NCBI GenBank assembly: GCA_947453205.1
Contig: CANGFT010000011.1
Location: 18,652-82,651 of the forward strand
DNA length: 64,000 nt
Reading direction: 5' to 3'
From: Beijerinckiaceae bacterium
Lineage (GTDB): Bacteria > Pseudomonadota > Alphaproteobacteria > Rhizobiales > Beijerinckiaceae
The notes beneath the pieces were generated by a model that was given only the letters and a program-made list of their open reading frames with translations, did no database searches and was not told the origin of the DNA. Shown in pieces: positions 9,261 through 17,340 of the stretch (positions within the stretch are counted from its first letter, which is position 1; each line of letters begins with the position of its first letter). A program made the translations under genes and the position numbers.

Positions 9261-10218
9261 CGAGCGCCGCTGCGCTGAACAAGGCCAGCGCCTGAATGAC
9301 GAGGGCGCGGCGGTAGAGGCCAAGGGCGCGGCGGATGTCTCCCGCCCCGGCCTCGACCCGGCCTGACCCCATGAAGGCGTCCTGCGTCAGTTCCGTCCCA
9401 TAGACGCGAGGCCCCGCGAGCCTGAGGCCCAGCGCGCCCGCCATGGCCGCCTCGGGCCAGCCGGCGTTGGGGGAGCGGTGACGGCTTGCGTCGCGCCAGA
9501 CCGCCTTTGCGGCCTCGCGGGCGGACAACCCCGGGCTCAGGGCGGCGGCGATCACAAGGAACAGGGCCGTCAGGCGCGAGGCCGGGAGATTGATGACGTC
9601 GTCGAACCGCGCCGCCGCCCAGCCGAAGGCCTCGTGGCGCCTGGTGCGATGGCCGATCATGCTGTCGGCGGTGTTCGCGGCCTTGTAGAGGACGCCGCCG
9701 GGCAGGCCGAGGGCCGCCGTCCAGAACAGGGGCGCGACCACGCCATCGGAGAAATTCTCCGCGAGGCTCTCGATGGCCGCGCGAGCGACCCCCGCCTCGT
9801 CCAGCACCGCAACATTGCGCCCGACGATCATGGAGACGGCGCGCCGCCCCCCTTCCAGCCCCTGCCCTTCCAGCGCCTCCGCCACAGCCGCGACATGCTC
9901 GTAGAGGCTGCGCTGGGCGGGCAGGCTGGCTGCGAGCAGGGCGAGGGCGAGGAAGCCCAAAGGGCCCGTCAGCGCCCATTGCAGCGCGAGGGCGACGCCC
10001 CCCGCGAGCGCGAGCAGGATCGCCAGCGCCGCGCAGCCGGCGAGCCTGCGGGCGGCGAAGGAGGCGGCCTCGCGGTTCAGCCCGCCATCGAGCCGCCGGA
10101 TCAGCGCCCCGATCCAGCTCACGGGGTGGCCGATTGCGCGCCAGACCGCTTGGGGATAACCAAACAGGGCTTCGCAGATCAAAGCTGCGCAGGCGAGGAG
10201 CAGGGACGCGGTGAGCAT
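9244..10218 (-). CDS. cobD: Adenosylcobinamide-phosphate synthase CobD (CbiB)
   Basis: CobD/CbiB is an inner-membrane enzyme joining (R)-1-amino-2-propanol phosphate to adenosylcobyric acid. The 324-aa protein shows several hydrophobic segments and the family blocks [42 protein letters not shown] and [16 protein letters not shown]. The name follows the Pseudomonas/Rhizobium scheme, not Salmonella CobD. Its partner CobC, which makes the aminopropanol phosphate, is encoded divergently next door with overlapping start codons. The 3' end overlaps cobQ tail to tail. Confidence 0.93.
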   Translation of the reverse strand: MLTASLLLACAALICEALFGYPQAVWRAIGHPVSWIGALIRRLDGGLNREAASFAARRLAGCAALAILLALAGGVALALQWALTGPLGFLALALLAASLPAQRSLYEHVAAVAEALEGQGLEGGRRAVSMIVGRNVAVLDEAGVARAAIESLAENFSDGVVAPLFWTAALGLPGGVLYKAANTADSMIGHRTRRHEAFGWAAARFDDVINLPASRLTALFLVIAAALSPGLSAREAAKAVWRDASRHRSPNAGWPEAAMAGALGLRLAGPRVYGTELTQDAFMGSGRVEAGAGDIRRALGLYRRALVIQALALFSAAALVIAQG

Positions 10219-11251
10219 GAGCCTACCAATGGGCGTAAGCGGCGATGCGGAGCGGCTTCTCCAGCACGGCGGAAACCTCGCCGCCGCCCGCAGGCTCTAT
10301 CCGCGCGCGCCAGAACCGTGGATCGACCTCTCCACCGGGATCAACGCCAGAGCTTACCCGGTGGGGGCATTGTCTGAGGCATCATGGCGGCGTTTGCCAG
10401 AAGAAAATGCGGCCCTTGCGCTCGAGGACGCCGCCCGGCGCGCCTATGGGGCGCCTGAATCGGCCTGCGTCGTGGCGGCGCCCGGCACGCAGGCGCTGAT
10501 CGGCCTTCTGCCCCTGCTGGCGCCCGCCAAACGGGTGGGCATCCTTGACTTCACCTATAGCGAGCATGAGCTGTGCTGGGCGGGCGCGGGCGCGCAGGTC
10601 GAGACGGTGGACAGCCTCGACGCGCTCGGGGGGTTCGACCATGCGGTGATCGTGAACCCCAACAATCCCGATGGAAGGCTCGTCCCGCCGCCCGCCCTGC
10701 TCGCCCTCGCAGAGCGGCTTGCGGCGCGCGGGGGACGGCTGATCGTGGACGAAGCCTTCGTCGATTTCCTCCCCCCGGAGGCCAGCGTCGCGCCTCTGCT
10801 GCCGCCCTCAGGGATGATCGTGCTGCGCTCCTTCGGCAAGGCCTATGGCCTCGCGGGCCTGCGGCTAGGCTTCGCCCTCGCAGGCGCTGCGGAGGCCGCG
10901 CGGATGCGCCGGGCGCTCGGGCCATGGCCTGTCTCAGGCGCGGCCATCGAAATCGGCCTTCGCGCCCTTGGCGACGCCCTCTGGCGCGACGAGGCCCGCG
11001 CCCGCGCCAATCAGGACGCGGGACGCCTTGATGAAATCCTGCGCGCGGCAGGCTTCACCCCGGCTGGCGGAACGCCGCTGTTTCGCTGGATCAGATGCGC
11101 CGACGCCCACGGGGCTTTTCGAAGGCTCGCGGGCGCGGGCGTTCTGGTGCGGGCCTTCGAGAGCCAGCCACAGGCCCTGCGCTTTGGAGTCCCGACAGGC
11201 GAGGCGATTTGGCAGGAGCTTGCCCGTCGCCTCACAATGGCGGGGCTGTGA
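10217..11251 (+). CDS. cobC: Threonine-phosphate decarboxylase CobC
   Basis: CobC is a PLP enzyme of the aminotransferase I/II fold that decarboxylates L-threonine O-phosphate to (R)-1-amino-2-propanol phosphate for the nucleotide loop. Family blocks include HGGNLAAARRLYP at the N-terminus, NPNNPDGRL, and the PLP lysine in RSFGKAYGLAGLRLG. The start is uncertain: GTG 10211, ATG 10217 and ATG 10229 are all in frame. I use 10217 because GGGA lies about 10 bp upstream. That start overlaps the start codon of divergent cobD, so any cobC promoter must lie inside cobD. Confidence 0.92.
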   Translation: MSLPMGVSGDAERLLQHGGNLAAARRLYPRAPEPWIDLSTGINARAYPVGALSEASWRRLPEENAALALEDAARRAYGAPESACVVAAPGTQALIGLLPLLAPAKRVGILDFTYSEHELCWAGAGAQVETVDSLDALGGFDHAVIVNPNNPDGRLVPPPALLALAERLAARGGRLIVDEAFVDFLPPEASVAPLLPPSGMIVLRSFGKAYGLAGLRLGFALAGAAEAARMRRALGPWPVSGAAIEIGLRALGDALWRDEARARANQDAGRLDEILRAAGFTPAGGTPLFRWIRCADAHGAFRRLAGAGVLVRAFESQPQALRFGVPTGEAIWQELARRLTMAGL

Positions 11252-11260
11252 CGGGACGGC

Positions 11261-11629
11261 TCAGGCCACCCGATGAAATCTTCGGGGATCGGGCTGCGCG
11301 GGCGGACCCTCGATCTGACCCTGACGCGACAGGTCGAGGCTCTGCGACAGGAACCGCTCCAGCACGACGTTCAACGCGGCGGCGTCGAACAAGGGGTGGG
11401 ATGACGCCTCATCGGCGAGTCCGCGCCAGGCTTCTTCGGCGGCGGCGAGGGTGAAACATTCCACCGCCCAAAGCGCCGCCTTCGAAAAGGCGACATTGCG
11501 GGCGGCGCAGAAGGCGCCCAGACGATCGACAAGCGCCGGGTCGAGCCGCGCTCGCATCTCCTCCTCAAGCTCCAGCGCAGATACTGAATCTTTACCAAGC
11601 TCAAGCAACAGATCAACAAGCGCCGCCAT
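11261..11629 (-). CDS. Small hypothetical protein
   Basis: I do not recognise this 122-aa protein. It is probably cytoplasmic, alpha-helical and acidic in its first half (LLLELGKDSVSALELEEEMRARL), with no signal peptide or membrane segment. Two adjacent ATGs (11632 and 11629) follow a GGGAGGG ribosome-binding site; the second has the better spacing. It is convergent with cobC, 9 bp away, and divergent from the amidohydrolase gene. The codon pattern resembles the neighbours. A real gene is likely but function is unknown. Confidence 0.55.
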   Translation of the reverse strand: MAALVDLLLELGKDSVSALELEEEMRARLDPALVDRLGAFCAARNVAFSKAALWAVECFTLAAAEEAWRGLADEASSHPLFDAAALNVVLERFLSQSLDLSRQGQIEGPPAQPDPRRFHRVA

Positions 11630-11656
11630 CATCGCCCTCCCTCGAAGACCATCGCC

Positions 11657-11809
11657 GATCCTACATAGGGCGCGCGGCAGACGCGCCCAGCGCCGGACCG
11701 CTGATTCAGGGCGCAGAACAAGCGGACAGATCCGTCCCGCGCGGCGCGAAGGGCGGCTGCGCCTTGGCGGGCGAGGCCATGTCTTCTATCGTTGATCCTG
11801 CATAGGGGG
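11657..11809. repeat. Two-copy 14-bp motif in a divergent intergenic region
   Basis: GATCCTACATAGGG (11657-11670) and GATCCTGCATAGGG (11796-11809, followed by GGGA) are direct copies with one mismatch, each with a partly palindromic CCT-TAGG core. One lies about 28 bp before the small hypothetical gene, the other 8 bp before the amidohydrolase gene. They could be paired operators; nothing else was recognised in 11633-11816. Confidence 0.35.
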
Positions 11810-11816
11810 ATTCGAC

Positions 11817-12824
11817 ATGGGCGTTTCTGGCTCCAGCGCCGACGCAGCGAAACAGGATGGCCCGGCGCAGCCGCCCCCATCCACGCCGCGCCGCATCGAC
11901 GTGCATCACCACGTCTATCCCCCCGAATGGTTCGCCGCGAAGAAAGACTTCATTCTCGCGAGCTCCGACAATCCGCCGACCATCATGACCCAATGGACGC
12001 CGCAGCGCTCTCTGGAGCAGATGGATCAATACGGCATCTCGACCGCCGTCGTCTGTCTGGGCAATCCCGGCGTCTGGTTTGGCGATGTGCAGGAATCGCG
12101 CATGCTCATGCGCATCTGCAATGAATATATGGCCCGGCTTGGCGGCGATTTTCCGGGCCGTTTCGGCGCCTTCGCGCCCCTCGCGCTGCCCGATGTCGAG
12201 GGCTGCCTCAATGAGATCGCCTATGCTTTCGACGTCCTGAAGATGGACGGCGTGCATGTGCTCTCAAGCTATGGCGAGCGCTGGCCGGGCGATCCCTTCT
12301 TCGACCCGGTCTTTGCGGAGCTGGACCGGCGTAAGGCTGTGGTCTTCATCCACCCCACGGCCCCTGATTTCTGCGCGAACCTCAACACCGGCGCGCCGCC
12401 CTCGATCCTCGAACTGCCCTTTGATGAAGCGCGGGCGGTCGCCAGCCTCGTCTTCAATGGCGTCGTCACCAGATATCCCGACATCAAATTCATGATCTCC
12501 CACGCAGGCGGACCCATTCCGGTGCTCGCCACACGCATGGACCAACTGATGCGCAATCCCAGGATCGCCGAGCGCCTGCCGGAAGGCGTGCCGGCCGCCC
12601 TGAAGAAACTCTATTTCGAAGTGGCGAATTCGACGGTCAATCCATCGGCGATGGCCGCGCTGAACGCGCTGGTCCCGCCCTCGCAGATCCTTTTCGGCTC
12701 CGACTATCCCTATGTGCGGATTGAAAAGACCGTAGGCGGCCTTGACCGCCTCGATTATGGACCGGACATGCTGGCGGCGATCAACCACACCACCGCCCTG
12801 AAACTGTTCCCGCGCTTCGCCTGA
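11817..12824 (+). CDS. Amidohydrolase-2 (ACMSD-like) metal-dependent hydrolase
   Basis: A 335-aa cytoplasmic TIM-barrel amidohydrolase of the ACMSD/gamma-resorcylate decarboxylase group. Members hydrolyse or decarboxylate small organic acids with one divalent metal ion. The metal-binding HxH is in RIDVHHHVYPPEWF, further ligands are expected in FIHPTAP and ISHAGG, and the acidic ligand in FGSDYPY near the C-terminus. There is no signal peptide. A GGGGGA ribosome-binding site supports the ATG at 11817. It precedes the ABC transporter/HyuAB operon and is clearly paralogous to the exported protein at 22199-23299. The substrate cannot be told from sequence. Confidence 0.87.
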   Translation: MGVSGSSADAAKQDGPAQPPPSTPRRIDVHHHVYPPEWFAAKKDFILASSDNPPTIMTQWTPQRSLEQMDQYGISTAVVCLGNPGVWFGDVQESRMLMRICNEYMARLGGDFPGRFGAFAPLALPDVEGCLNEIAYAFDVLKMDGVHVLSSYGERWPGDPFFDPVFAELDRRKAVVFIHPTAPDFCANLNTGAPPSILELPFDEARAVASLVFNGVVTRYPDIKFMISHAGGPIPVLATRMDQLMRNPRIAERLPEGVPAALKKLYFEVANSTVNPSAMAALNALVPPSQILFGSDYPYVRIEKTVGGLDRLDYGPDMLAAINHTTALKLFPRFA

Positions 12825-12844
12825 GCGAGGTCCGCGCGCCGAAT

Positions 12845-12890
12845 CTTGACTTTTCGCACCTGCCCATGAACAAGGTTGCGAAGTCAAAAG
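12845..12890. promoter_or_regulatory. Imperfect inverted repeat before the ABC/HyuAB operon
   Basis: CTTGACTTTTCGCACC (12845-12860) and GGTTGCGAAGTCAAAAG (12874-12890) form an imperfect inverted repeat around a 13-bp spacer, 32 bp before the GTG start of the ATPase gene. The left arm includes TTGACT, a possible -35 element. It could be a repressor operator or an mRNA hairpin. No T-tract follows, so termination of the upstream gene is less likely. Confidence 0.4.
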
Positions 12891-12921
12891 AGCCGGACGC
12901 TCCGGCACTGGGTGGAACGTC

Positions 12922-13728
12922 GTGACCCTAGCCTCAACCAAGGGCGATCGCCATGGCGCAGACGGCGCGCCCGTCGCCGTGAGCCTGCGCAAGGTCGGCG
13001 TCACCTATTCGCCCATTGGCCGCCCCGTTCTCGAAGACATCAGTTTTGACGTTCGGGAGGGCGAGTTCCTCAGCATCGTCGGCCCGTCGGGCTGCGGCAA
13101 GACGACCTTGCTGCGCATGCTGGCGGGCTTGTTGCGGCCGACGACCGGCGACGCGCTGTTCAATGGCGCGCCGATCATCGGACCCTCGCGCGAGCGGGCC
13201 ATCGTGTTTCAGGATTACACCAACGCCCTGCTGCCCTGGCGCACGGTGAGCGGGAATGTGGCGCTGGCGCTTGAGAAGACCGTTCCGGTGAAGGCCGAGC
13301 GCGACGCGAAAGTGGCCGCGCTGGTCGCGAAGATGGGCCTCGCCCATGCCGCCGACCGTTTCCCCACGCAACTGTCGGGCGGCATGCAGCAGCGCGTTCA
13401 GATCGCCCGCTGCCTGTCCCAGGAGCCGCGCATCATGCTGATGGACGAGCCCTTCGGCGCGCTCGACGCCATGACGCGCCAGACCCTGCAGGATGAATTG
13501 CTGGCCCTGGCGGCGGAGCGGCGCACGACCACGGTCTTCATCACCCATGACCTCGAAGAGGCCATCTATCTGGGTGATCGCGTCACCGTGCTCAGCGCCA
13601 ATCCCGGCCGCATCGCGGAAGTGATCGAGGTGGATCTGCCGCGCCCGCGCAATCAACTGACGACGCGCGAAGACCCTCGTTTCCTCGCTCATCGCCATCA
13701 TCTCTTCGGCCTGTTGCAGGGGCATTGA
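12922..13728 (+). CDS. ABC transporter ATP-binding protein, taurine/nitrate/sulfonate type
   Basis: Cytoplasmic ATPase of an importer of the SsuB/TauB/NrtD family. The 268-aa protein has Walker A GPSGCGKTT (residues 54-62), signature LSGGMQQRVQIARCL, Walker B IMLMDEPFGALD and the H-loop FITHDLEEA. The start is GTG at 12922; no good ribosome-binding site is visible, and a later start is possible since the ABC domain begins near residue 20. It is followed after 1 bp by two permease genes, and later in the same operon by a matching periplasmic binding protein. Confidence 0.93.
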   Translation: MTLASTKGDRHGADGAPVAVSLRKVGVTYSPIGRPVLEDISFDVREGEFLSIVGPSGCGKTTLLRMLAGLLRPTTGDALFNGAPIIGPSRERAIVFQDYTNALLPWRTVSGNVALALEKTVPVKAERDAKVAALVAKMGLAHAADRFPTQLSGGMQQRVQIARCLSQEPRIMLMDEPFGALDAMTRQTLQDELLALAAERRTTTVFITHDLEEAIYLGDRVTVLSANPGRIAEVIEVDLPRPRNQLTTREDPRFLAHRHHLFGLLQGH

Positions 13729-13729
13729 G

Positions 13730-14479
13730 ATGAACCGGCTGGCGCGCGGGGCGCTGATGCCCGTCCTCTTTCTGAGCTTCTGGGAGATCGCGGCGAAAAG
13801 CGGCTGGCTGGTCTACGAGTCCCTGTCCTGGCCGAGCGCGATCTTCCTCGCGGGCATGGGCGCGCTGGCCGACGGCTCCATCCTTCTTTCGACATGGCAG
13901 ACCTGTCAGGCCGCCCTGCTCGGCCTCTTCATCGGCAGCTGCATCGGCATCCTGCTCGGCGCGATCCTTGGCCTGTGGGCGCCGGTCGCGCGCATGGCGG
14001 GGCCGACCTTCGACGCGCTGCGCGCCATTCCCTCCATAGCTCTGATGCCGCTGTTCCTGCTGATGTTCGGCTGGGGCCTCAGCATGGAGGCCGCCGTCGT
14101 CGCCTATGCCTGCACATGGCCTGTGCTGATCGCCACCTGGGCCGCCGTGCGCGGCGTCGAGCCGCGCCTGCTCGAAGTCGCGGACGTGCTGGAGATGCGC
14201 TTTGGCGAACGGCTGCGCAAGATCGTCCTGCCCGCCGCCCTCGTGCGCATCAATGTGGGCGTGCGCATTGCGCTGGGCGTGGCGCTGGTGGTGGCGGTCA
14301 CCGTGGAGATCGCGGTCAATCCGCGCGGGCTTGGCTACAGCCTGGTTCTCGCCCAGCAATCGCTCAAGGCGGATCTCATGTATGCGCAGATCCTGTGGCT
14401 GGCGCTGATCGGCTATCTCCTCAACGCCGCGCTCAAAACCATCGAAGCGCCGGGCGGCGGCGCGGGCAGGGGCGCATGA
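13730..14479 (+). CDS. ABC transporter permease 1, taurine/nitrate/sulfonate type
   Basis: Inner-membrane permease of the BPD_transp_1 family, 249 aa, with about six hydrophobic segments. The coupling region is visible around VEPRLLEVADVLEMRFGERL, and FDALRAIPSIALMPLFLLMF is a block typical of SsuC/TauC. The ATG comes 1 bp after the ATPase stop, and its stop overlaps the second permease by 4 bp. Two different permease genes imply a heterodimeric membrane channel, whereas many SsuABC-type systems use a homodimer. Confidence 0.92.
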   Translation: MNRLARGALMPVLFLSFWEIAAKSGWLVYESLSWPSAIFLAGMGALADGSILLSTWQTCQAALLGLFIGSCIGILLGAILGLWAPVARMAGPTFDALRAIPSIALMPLFLLMFGWGLSMEAAVVAYACTWPVLIATWAAVRGVEPRLLEVADVLEMRFGERLRKIVLPAALVRINVGVRIALGVALVVAVTVEIAVNPRGLGYSLVLAQQSLKADLMYAQILWLALIGYLLNAALKTIEAPGGGAGRGA

Positions 14480-15237
14480 AGCTGATCCTGCGCCTCGCGC
14501 CCCCGCTCGCCTTCGCCGCGGCCCTTCTCGCCATCTGGTTCGTGGTGGCGGAATTGCGGCTGGTCTCCCCTGTCTTCCTGCCCTCCCCCGGCCGCGCCTT
14601 CGGCGATCTGGCCGCGCGCTTCGCCGACGGCTCGATCTGGGAGCCGGTCGGCGCCACCGTGCAACGCATGATCCTCGGCTGGTTCCTGGCCTCGCTGGCG
14701 GGCGTTGCGCTGGGCGCCATGATCGGCCTCACGCCGCTGGCGCGCGACCTCATCGAACCCACGCTCGAATTCCTGCGCCCCCTGCCCGCCTCCGCCATGA
14801 TCCCCGTCGCGATTCTCTTTTTCGGACTGTCCGAGAACATGGCCGTCTCGGTCATCGCCTTCGGCTCGATCTGGCCGGTGCTGATGTCCAGCATCTTCGG
14901 CTTTGGCGCGGTGCGCGTGCGCCTGCAGGAGGTCGCGGCGCTGCTCGGGCTCAGCCGCGCCGAGTTTCTTGCGAAGATCGCCATCCCCTCGGCCATGCCG
15001 GACATTCTCGCGGGCATGCGCTCGGGCCTCGCGGTCTCGCTCATCCTCGCGGTGGTGACGGAGATGCAGGCCTCCCTGCCGGGCCTCGGGCGCGACATCT
15101 TCCTCGCCCAGCGCAGCTTCCGCAGCGGCGAACTCTACGCGGGCCTTGTGATGCTGGGCCTCATCGGCGTCATCATCAACCACGGCCTGCAGATCGCCGA
15201 AAACCGCCTCCTGCGCTGGCGCCCGCAACGCTCCTGA
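14476..15237 (+). CDS. ABC transporter permease 2, taurine/nitrate/sulfonate type
   Basis: Second inner-membrane permease, 253 aa. I use the ATG at 14476, overlapping the stop of permease 1 (ATGA). The frame is open far upstream, but that region is the first permease read in another frame. It shows about six hydrophobic segments and the family blocks PTLEFLRPLPASAMIPVAIL and LQEVAALLGLSRAEF, the EAA-like loop contacting the ATPase. Followed by hyuA after 12 bp in the same transcript. Confidence 0.92.
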   Translation: MKLILRLAPPLAFAAALLAIWFVVAELRLVSPVFLPSPGRAFGDLAARFADGSIWEPVGATVQRMILGWFLASLAGVALGAMIGLTPLARDLIEPTLEFLRPLPASAMIPVAILFFGLSENMAVSVIAFGSIWPVLMSSIFGFGAVRVRLQEVAALLGLSRAEFLAKIAIPSAMPDILAGMRSGLAVSLILAVVTEMQASLPGLGRDIFLAQRSFRSGELYAGLVMLGLIGVIINHGLQIAENRLLRWRPQRS

Positions 15238-15249
15238 CGGATCAACACC

Positions 15250-17340
15250 ATGGGTTTTTTCATCGGCACGGATGTCGGCGGCACTTTCACGGATCTGTGG
15301 ATCTCCGAGGAAAGCATTGGCGTGCGCGTGTTCAAGACCCCCACCACGCGCGACGTTCTGGGCGGCGTCATTGACGGCCTGCGCATGGCGGCGGAGGCTT
15401 TCGATCTCAGCTTCGAGGCGTTCTGCGCGCGCATCGAACGCTTCGGCCATGGCACGACCGTCGGCCTCAACGCACTGCTGACCGGCAATGCTGCGAAAAC
15501 CGCCGTGCTGACCACGCGCGGCTTCGCGGACACGCTGGAGATCGGCCGTATGCGCCGCCAGACCTCCGGCCTCAACGAGATCGAGGTCACCGACTCCTTC
15601 CTGCGCAACCGACATCCCCCGCTTGTGCCGCGCCGCCTCATCTTCGAGATCGACGAGCGCATCGACGCCAATGGCGCGGTCATACGCGCCCTCGATGAGG
15701 CGCAGGCGCGCGGCGTCATCGCGGGCCTTGCAGGCGCGGGCGTGGAGGCGGTGGCCGTCTGCACCCTCTTCTCCACGGTCAACCCTGTTCATGAAAGGCG
15801 CCTGCGCGAGTTGATCGGCGAAGCTCTGCCGCAGGTCTTCATCAGCCTCTCCCACGAGATTTCGCCCAATGTCGGCGAATATGCGCGCATGTCGACGACC
15901 GCAGCCAACGCCGCGCTGGGGCCGCTGGCGGGGCGCTATCTGGCGAAGCTGGAGCAGACGCTGACGCAGGCGGGCATGCGCGTGCCCGTGCTGATGATGA
16001 CCTGCGCAGGCGGCGTGCTGCCGACCTCCGTTCTCGACGCGCGCCCCGCCTATGCGCTCTTCTCGGGCCCTGCCGCAGGCGTCATGGGTTCGCTGGCCAT
16101 GGGCGCGCAGATCGGTCTGCGCAATGTGCTGACCACCGACATCGGCGGCACGAGCTTCGACGTCGGCGCCATCGTCGATGGCAAGCCCATCATGCGCGCC
16201 GACATATCGGTCGCGGGCGCAGACATCCGCGTCCATTCCATTGACGTGGATTCCATTGGCGCAGGCGGGGGCAGCATCGCGCGGGTGAGCGGCGGCAGCT
16301 TGCAGGTCGGGCCGATGAGCGCCGGCGCCAACCCCGGCCCGGCCTGCTATGGCAGGGGCGGCGCCGAACCCACCGCCACCGACGCGGACCTTGTGCTGGG
16401 CGTGCTCGACGCCGACCATTTCATCGGCGGCCGCATGGCCCTCGACATCGAAGCAGCCAGACGCGCCATTGAAGAGAAGGTCGCAAAACCGCTCGGCCTC
16501 ACTGTGATCGAAGCCGCCTGGGGCATCCGCAAGATCCTCGATTCGCGCATGGCCGACCTGCTGCGGCGCATGACCATCGAGCGCGGCTATGACCCCCGCG
16601 ATTTCGCGCTTTTCGCCAATGGGGGCGCGGGCCCCTCGCATGCCTGGGTGCTGGCGGCGGAGCTCGGCCTGCAATCCTTCGTCGTGCCCGCCGCAGCCAC
16701 CGCGCAATCAGCCTTCGGCGCCGCCAATGCGGATGTCTCCTTCTCCACCGAGCGCCCCTGCTATGTGCGCCTGCAGGCGCGGCGCGCCGCCACGGCGCAG
16801 GAGGTGGAGCGCATCGCCCGCGCGCTTGAGGACGCGGCTGCCGAAGTCGGCGCCAACCTTGCGCGGGCGGGCGTTCAGGATGCGCCAAGGCTCGAGCGTT
16901 ACGCCTCCGTGCGGTTTCGCGGCCAGACCAATCATCTCGATGCGCCGCTGGCCGACGGCGCCTTCACCCGTGAGTCCGTCGCCGAGGCGATCGCGCGGTT
17001 CCAGACCGACTATGACACGCTGTTTGGACGCGGCGCGTCTTTCGCAGGGGCGGGACACGAGATCCTGTCGGTGCGCGTGACGGGAAGCGGGGCCATGACG
17101 CCTCCGCCGCTGCGGACGCAGGGCGATGCGCCCGTCGATCATGGCCTGCGCGCCGTCATCTTCGATGATCCCGCCAAGCCCGTGGAGACGCGCATCTGGC
17201 GCACCATCTTCCCCGCTCCGGGGACCCATTTCACGGGGCCCTGCATCATCGAATATCCCGGCCAGAGCGCAGTCCTGCCGCCGGGCGCGCTCGGCGATGT
17301 CGACGCCTTCGGCAATCTGCATGTGAGGCTCGCCCCATGA
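15250..17340 (+). CDS. HyuA-type hydantoinase/oxoprolinase subunit A
   Basis: A 696-aa cytoplasmic protein of the hydantoinase A/oxoprolinase family. Family members use ATP to open cyclic amides (N-methylhydantoin, 5-oxoproline) or, with other subunits, to carboxylate acetone or acetophenone. N-terminal phosphate-binding motif GTDVGGTFTDLW (residues 6-17), second actin-like motif TTDIGGTSFDVGA near residue 295, and the blocks GAGGGSIARV and ANPGPACYGRGG are intact. Its stop overlaps the hyuB start by 4 bp. It lies inside an ABC importer operon, so the substrate is probably imported, but its identity is unknown. Confidence 0.92.
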   Translation: MGFFIGTDVGGTFTDLWISEESIGVRVFKTPTTRDVLGGVIDGLRMAAEAFDLSFEAFCARIERFGHGTTVGLNALLTGNAAKTAVLTTRGFADTLEIGRMRRQTSGLNEIEVTDSFLRNRHPPLVPRRLIFEIDERIDANGAVIRALDEAQARGVIAGLAGAGVEAVAVCTLFSTVNPVHERRLRELIGEALPQVFISLSHEISPNVGEYARMSTTAANAALGPLAGRYLAKLEQTLTQAGMRVPVLMMTCAGGVLPTSVLDARPAYALFSGPAAGVMGSLAMGAQIGLRNVLTTDIGGTSFDVGAIVDGKPIMRADISVAGADIRVHSIDVDSIGAGGGSIARVSGGSLQVGPMSAGANPGPACYGRGGAEPTATDADLVLGVLDADHFIGGRMALDIEAARRAIEEKVAKPLGLTVIEAAWGIRKILDSRMADLLRRMTIERGYDPRDFALFANGGAGPSHAWVLAAELGLQSFVVPAAATAQSAFGAANADVSFSTERPCYVRLQARRAATAQEVERIARALEDAAAEVGANLARAGVQDAPRLERYASVRFRGQTNHLDAPLADGAFTRESVAEAIARFQTDYDTLFGRGASFAGAGHEILSVRVTGSGAMTPPPLRTQGDAPVDHGLRAVIFDDPAKPVETRIWRTIFPAPGTHFTGPCIIEYPGQSAVLPPGALGDVDAFGNLHVRLAP

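Noticed and set aside
11633..11880. Minus-strand frame of about 83 codons upstream of the small hypothetical gene
   Set aside because: It overlaps the intergenic region and the start of the amidohydrolase gene, is arginine-rich and has no ribosome-binding site or motif.
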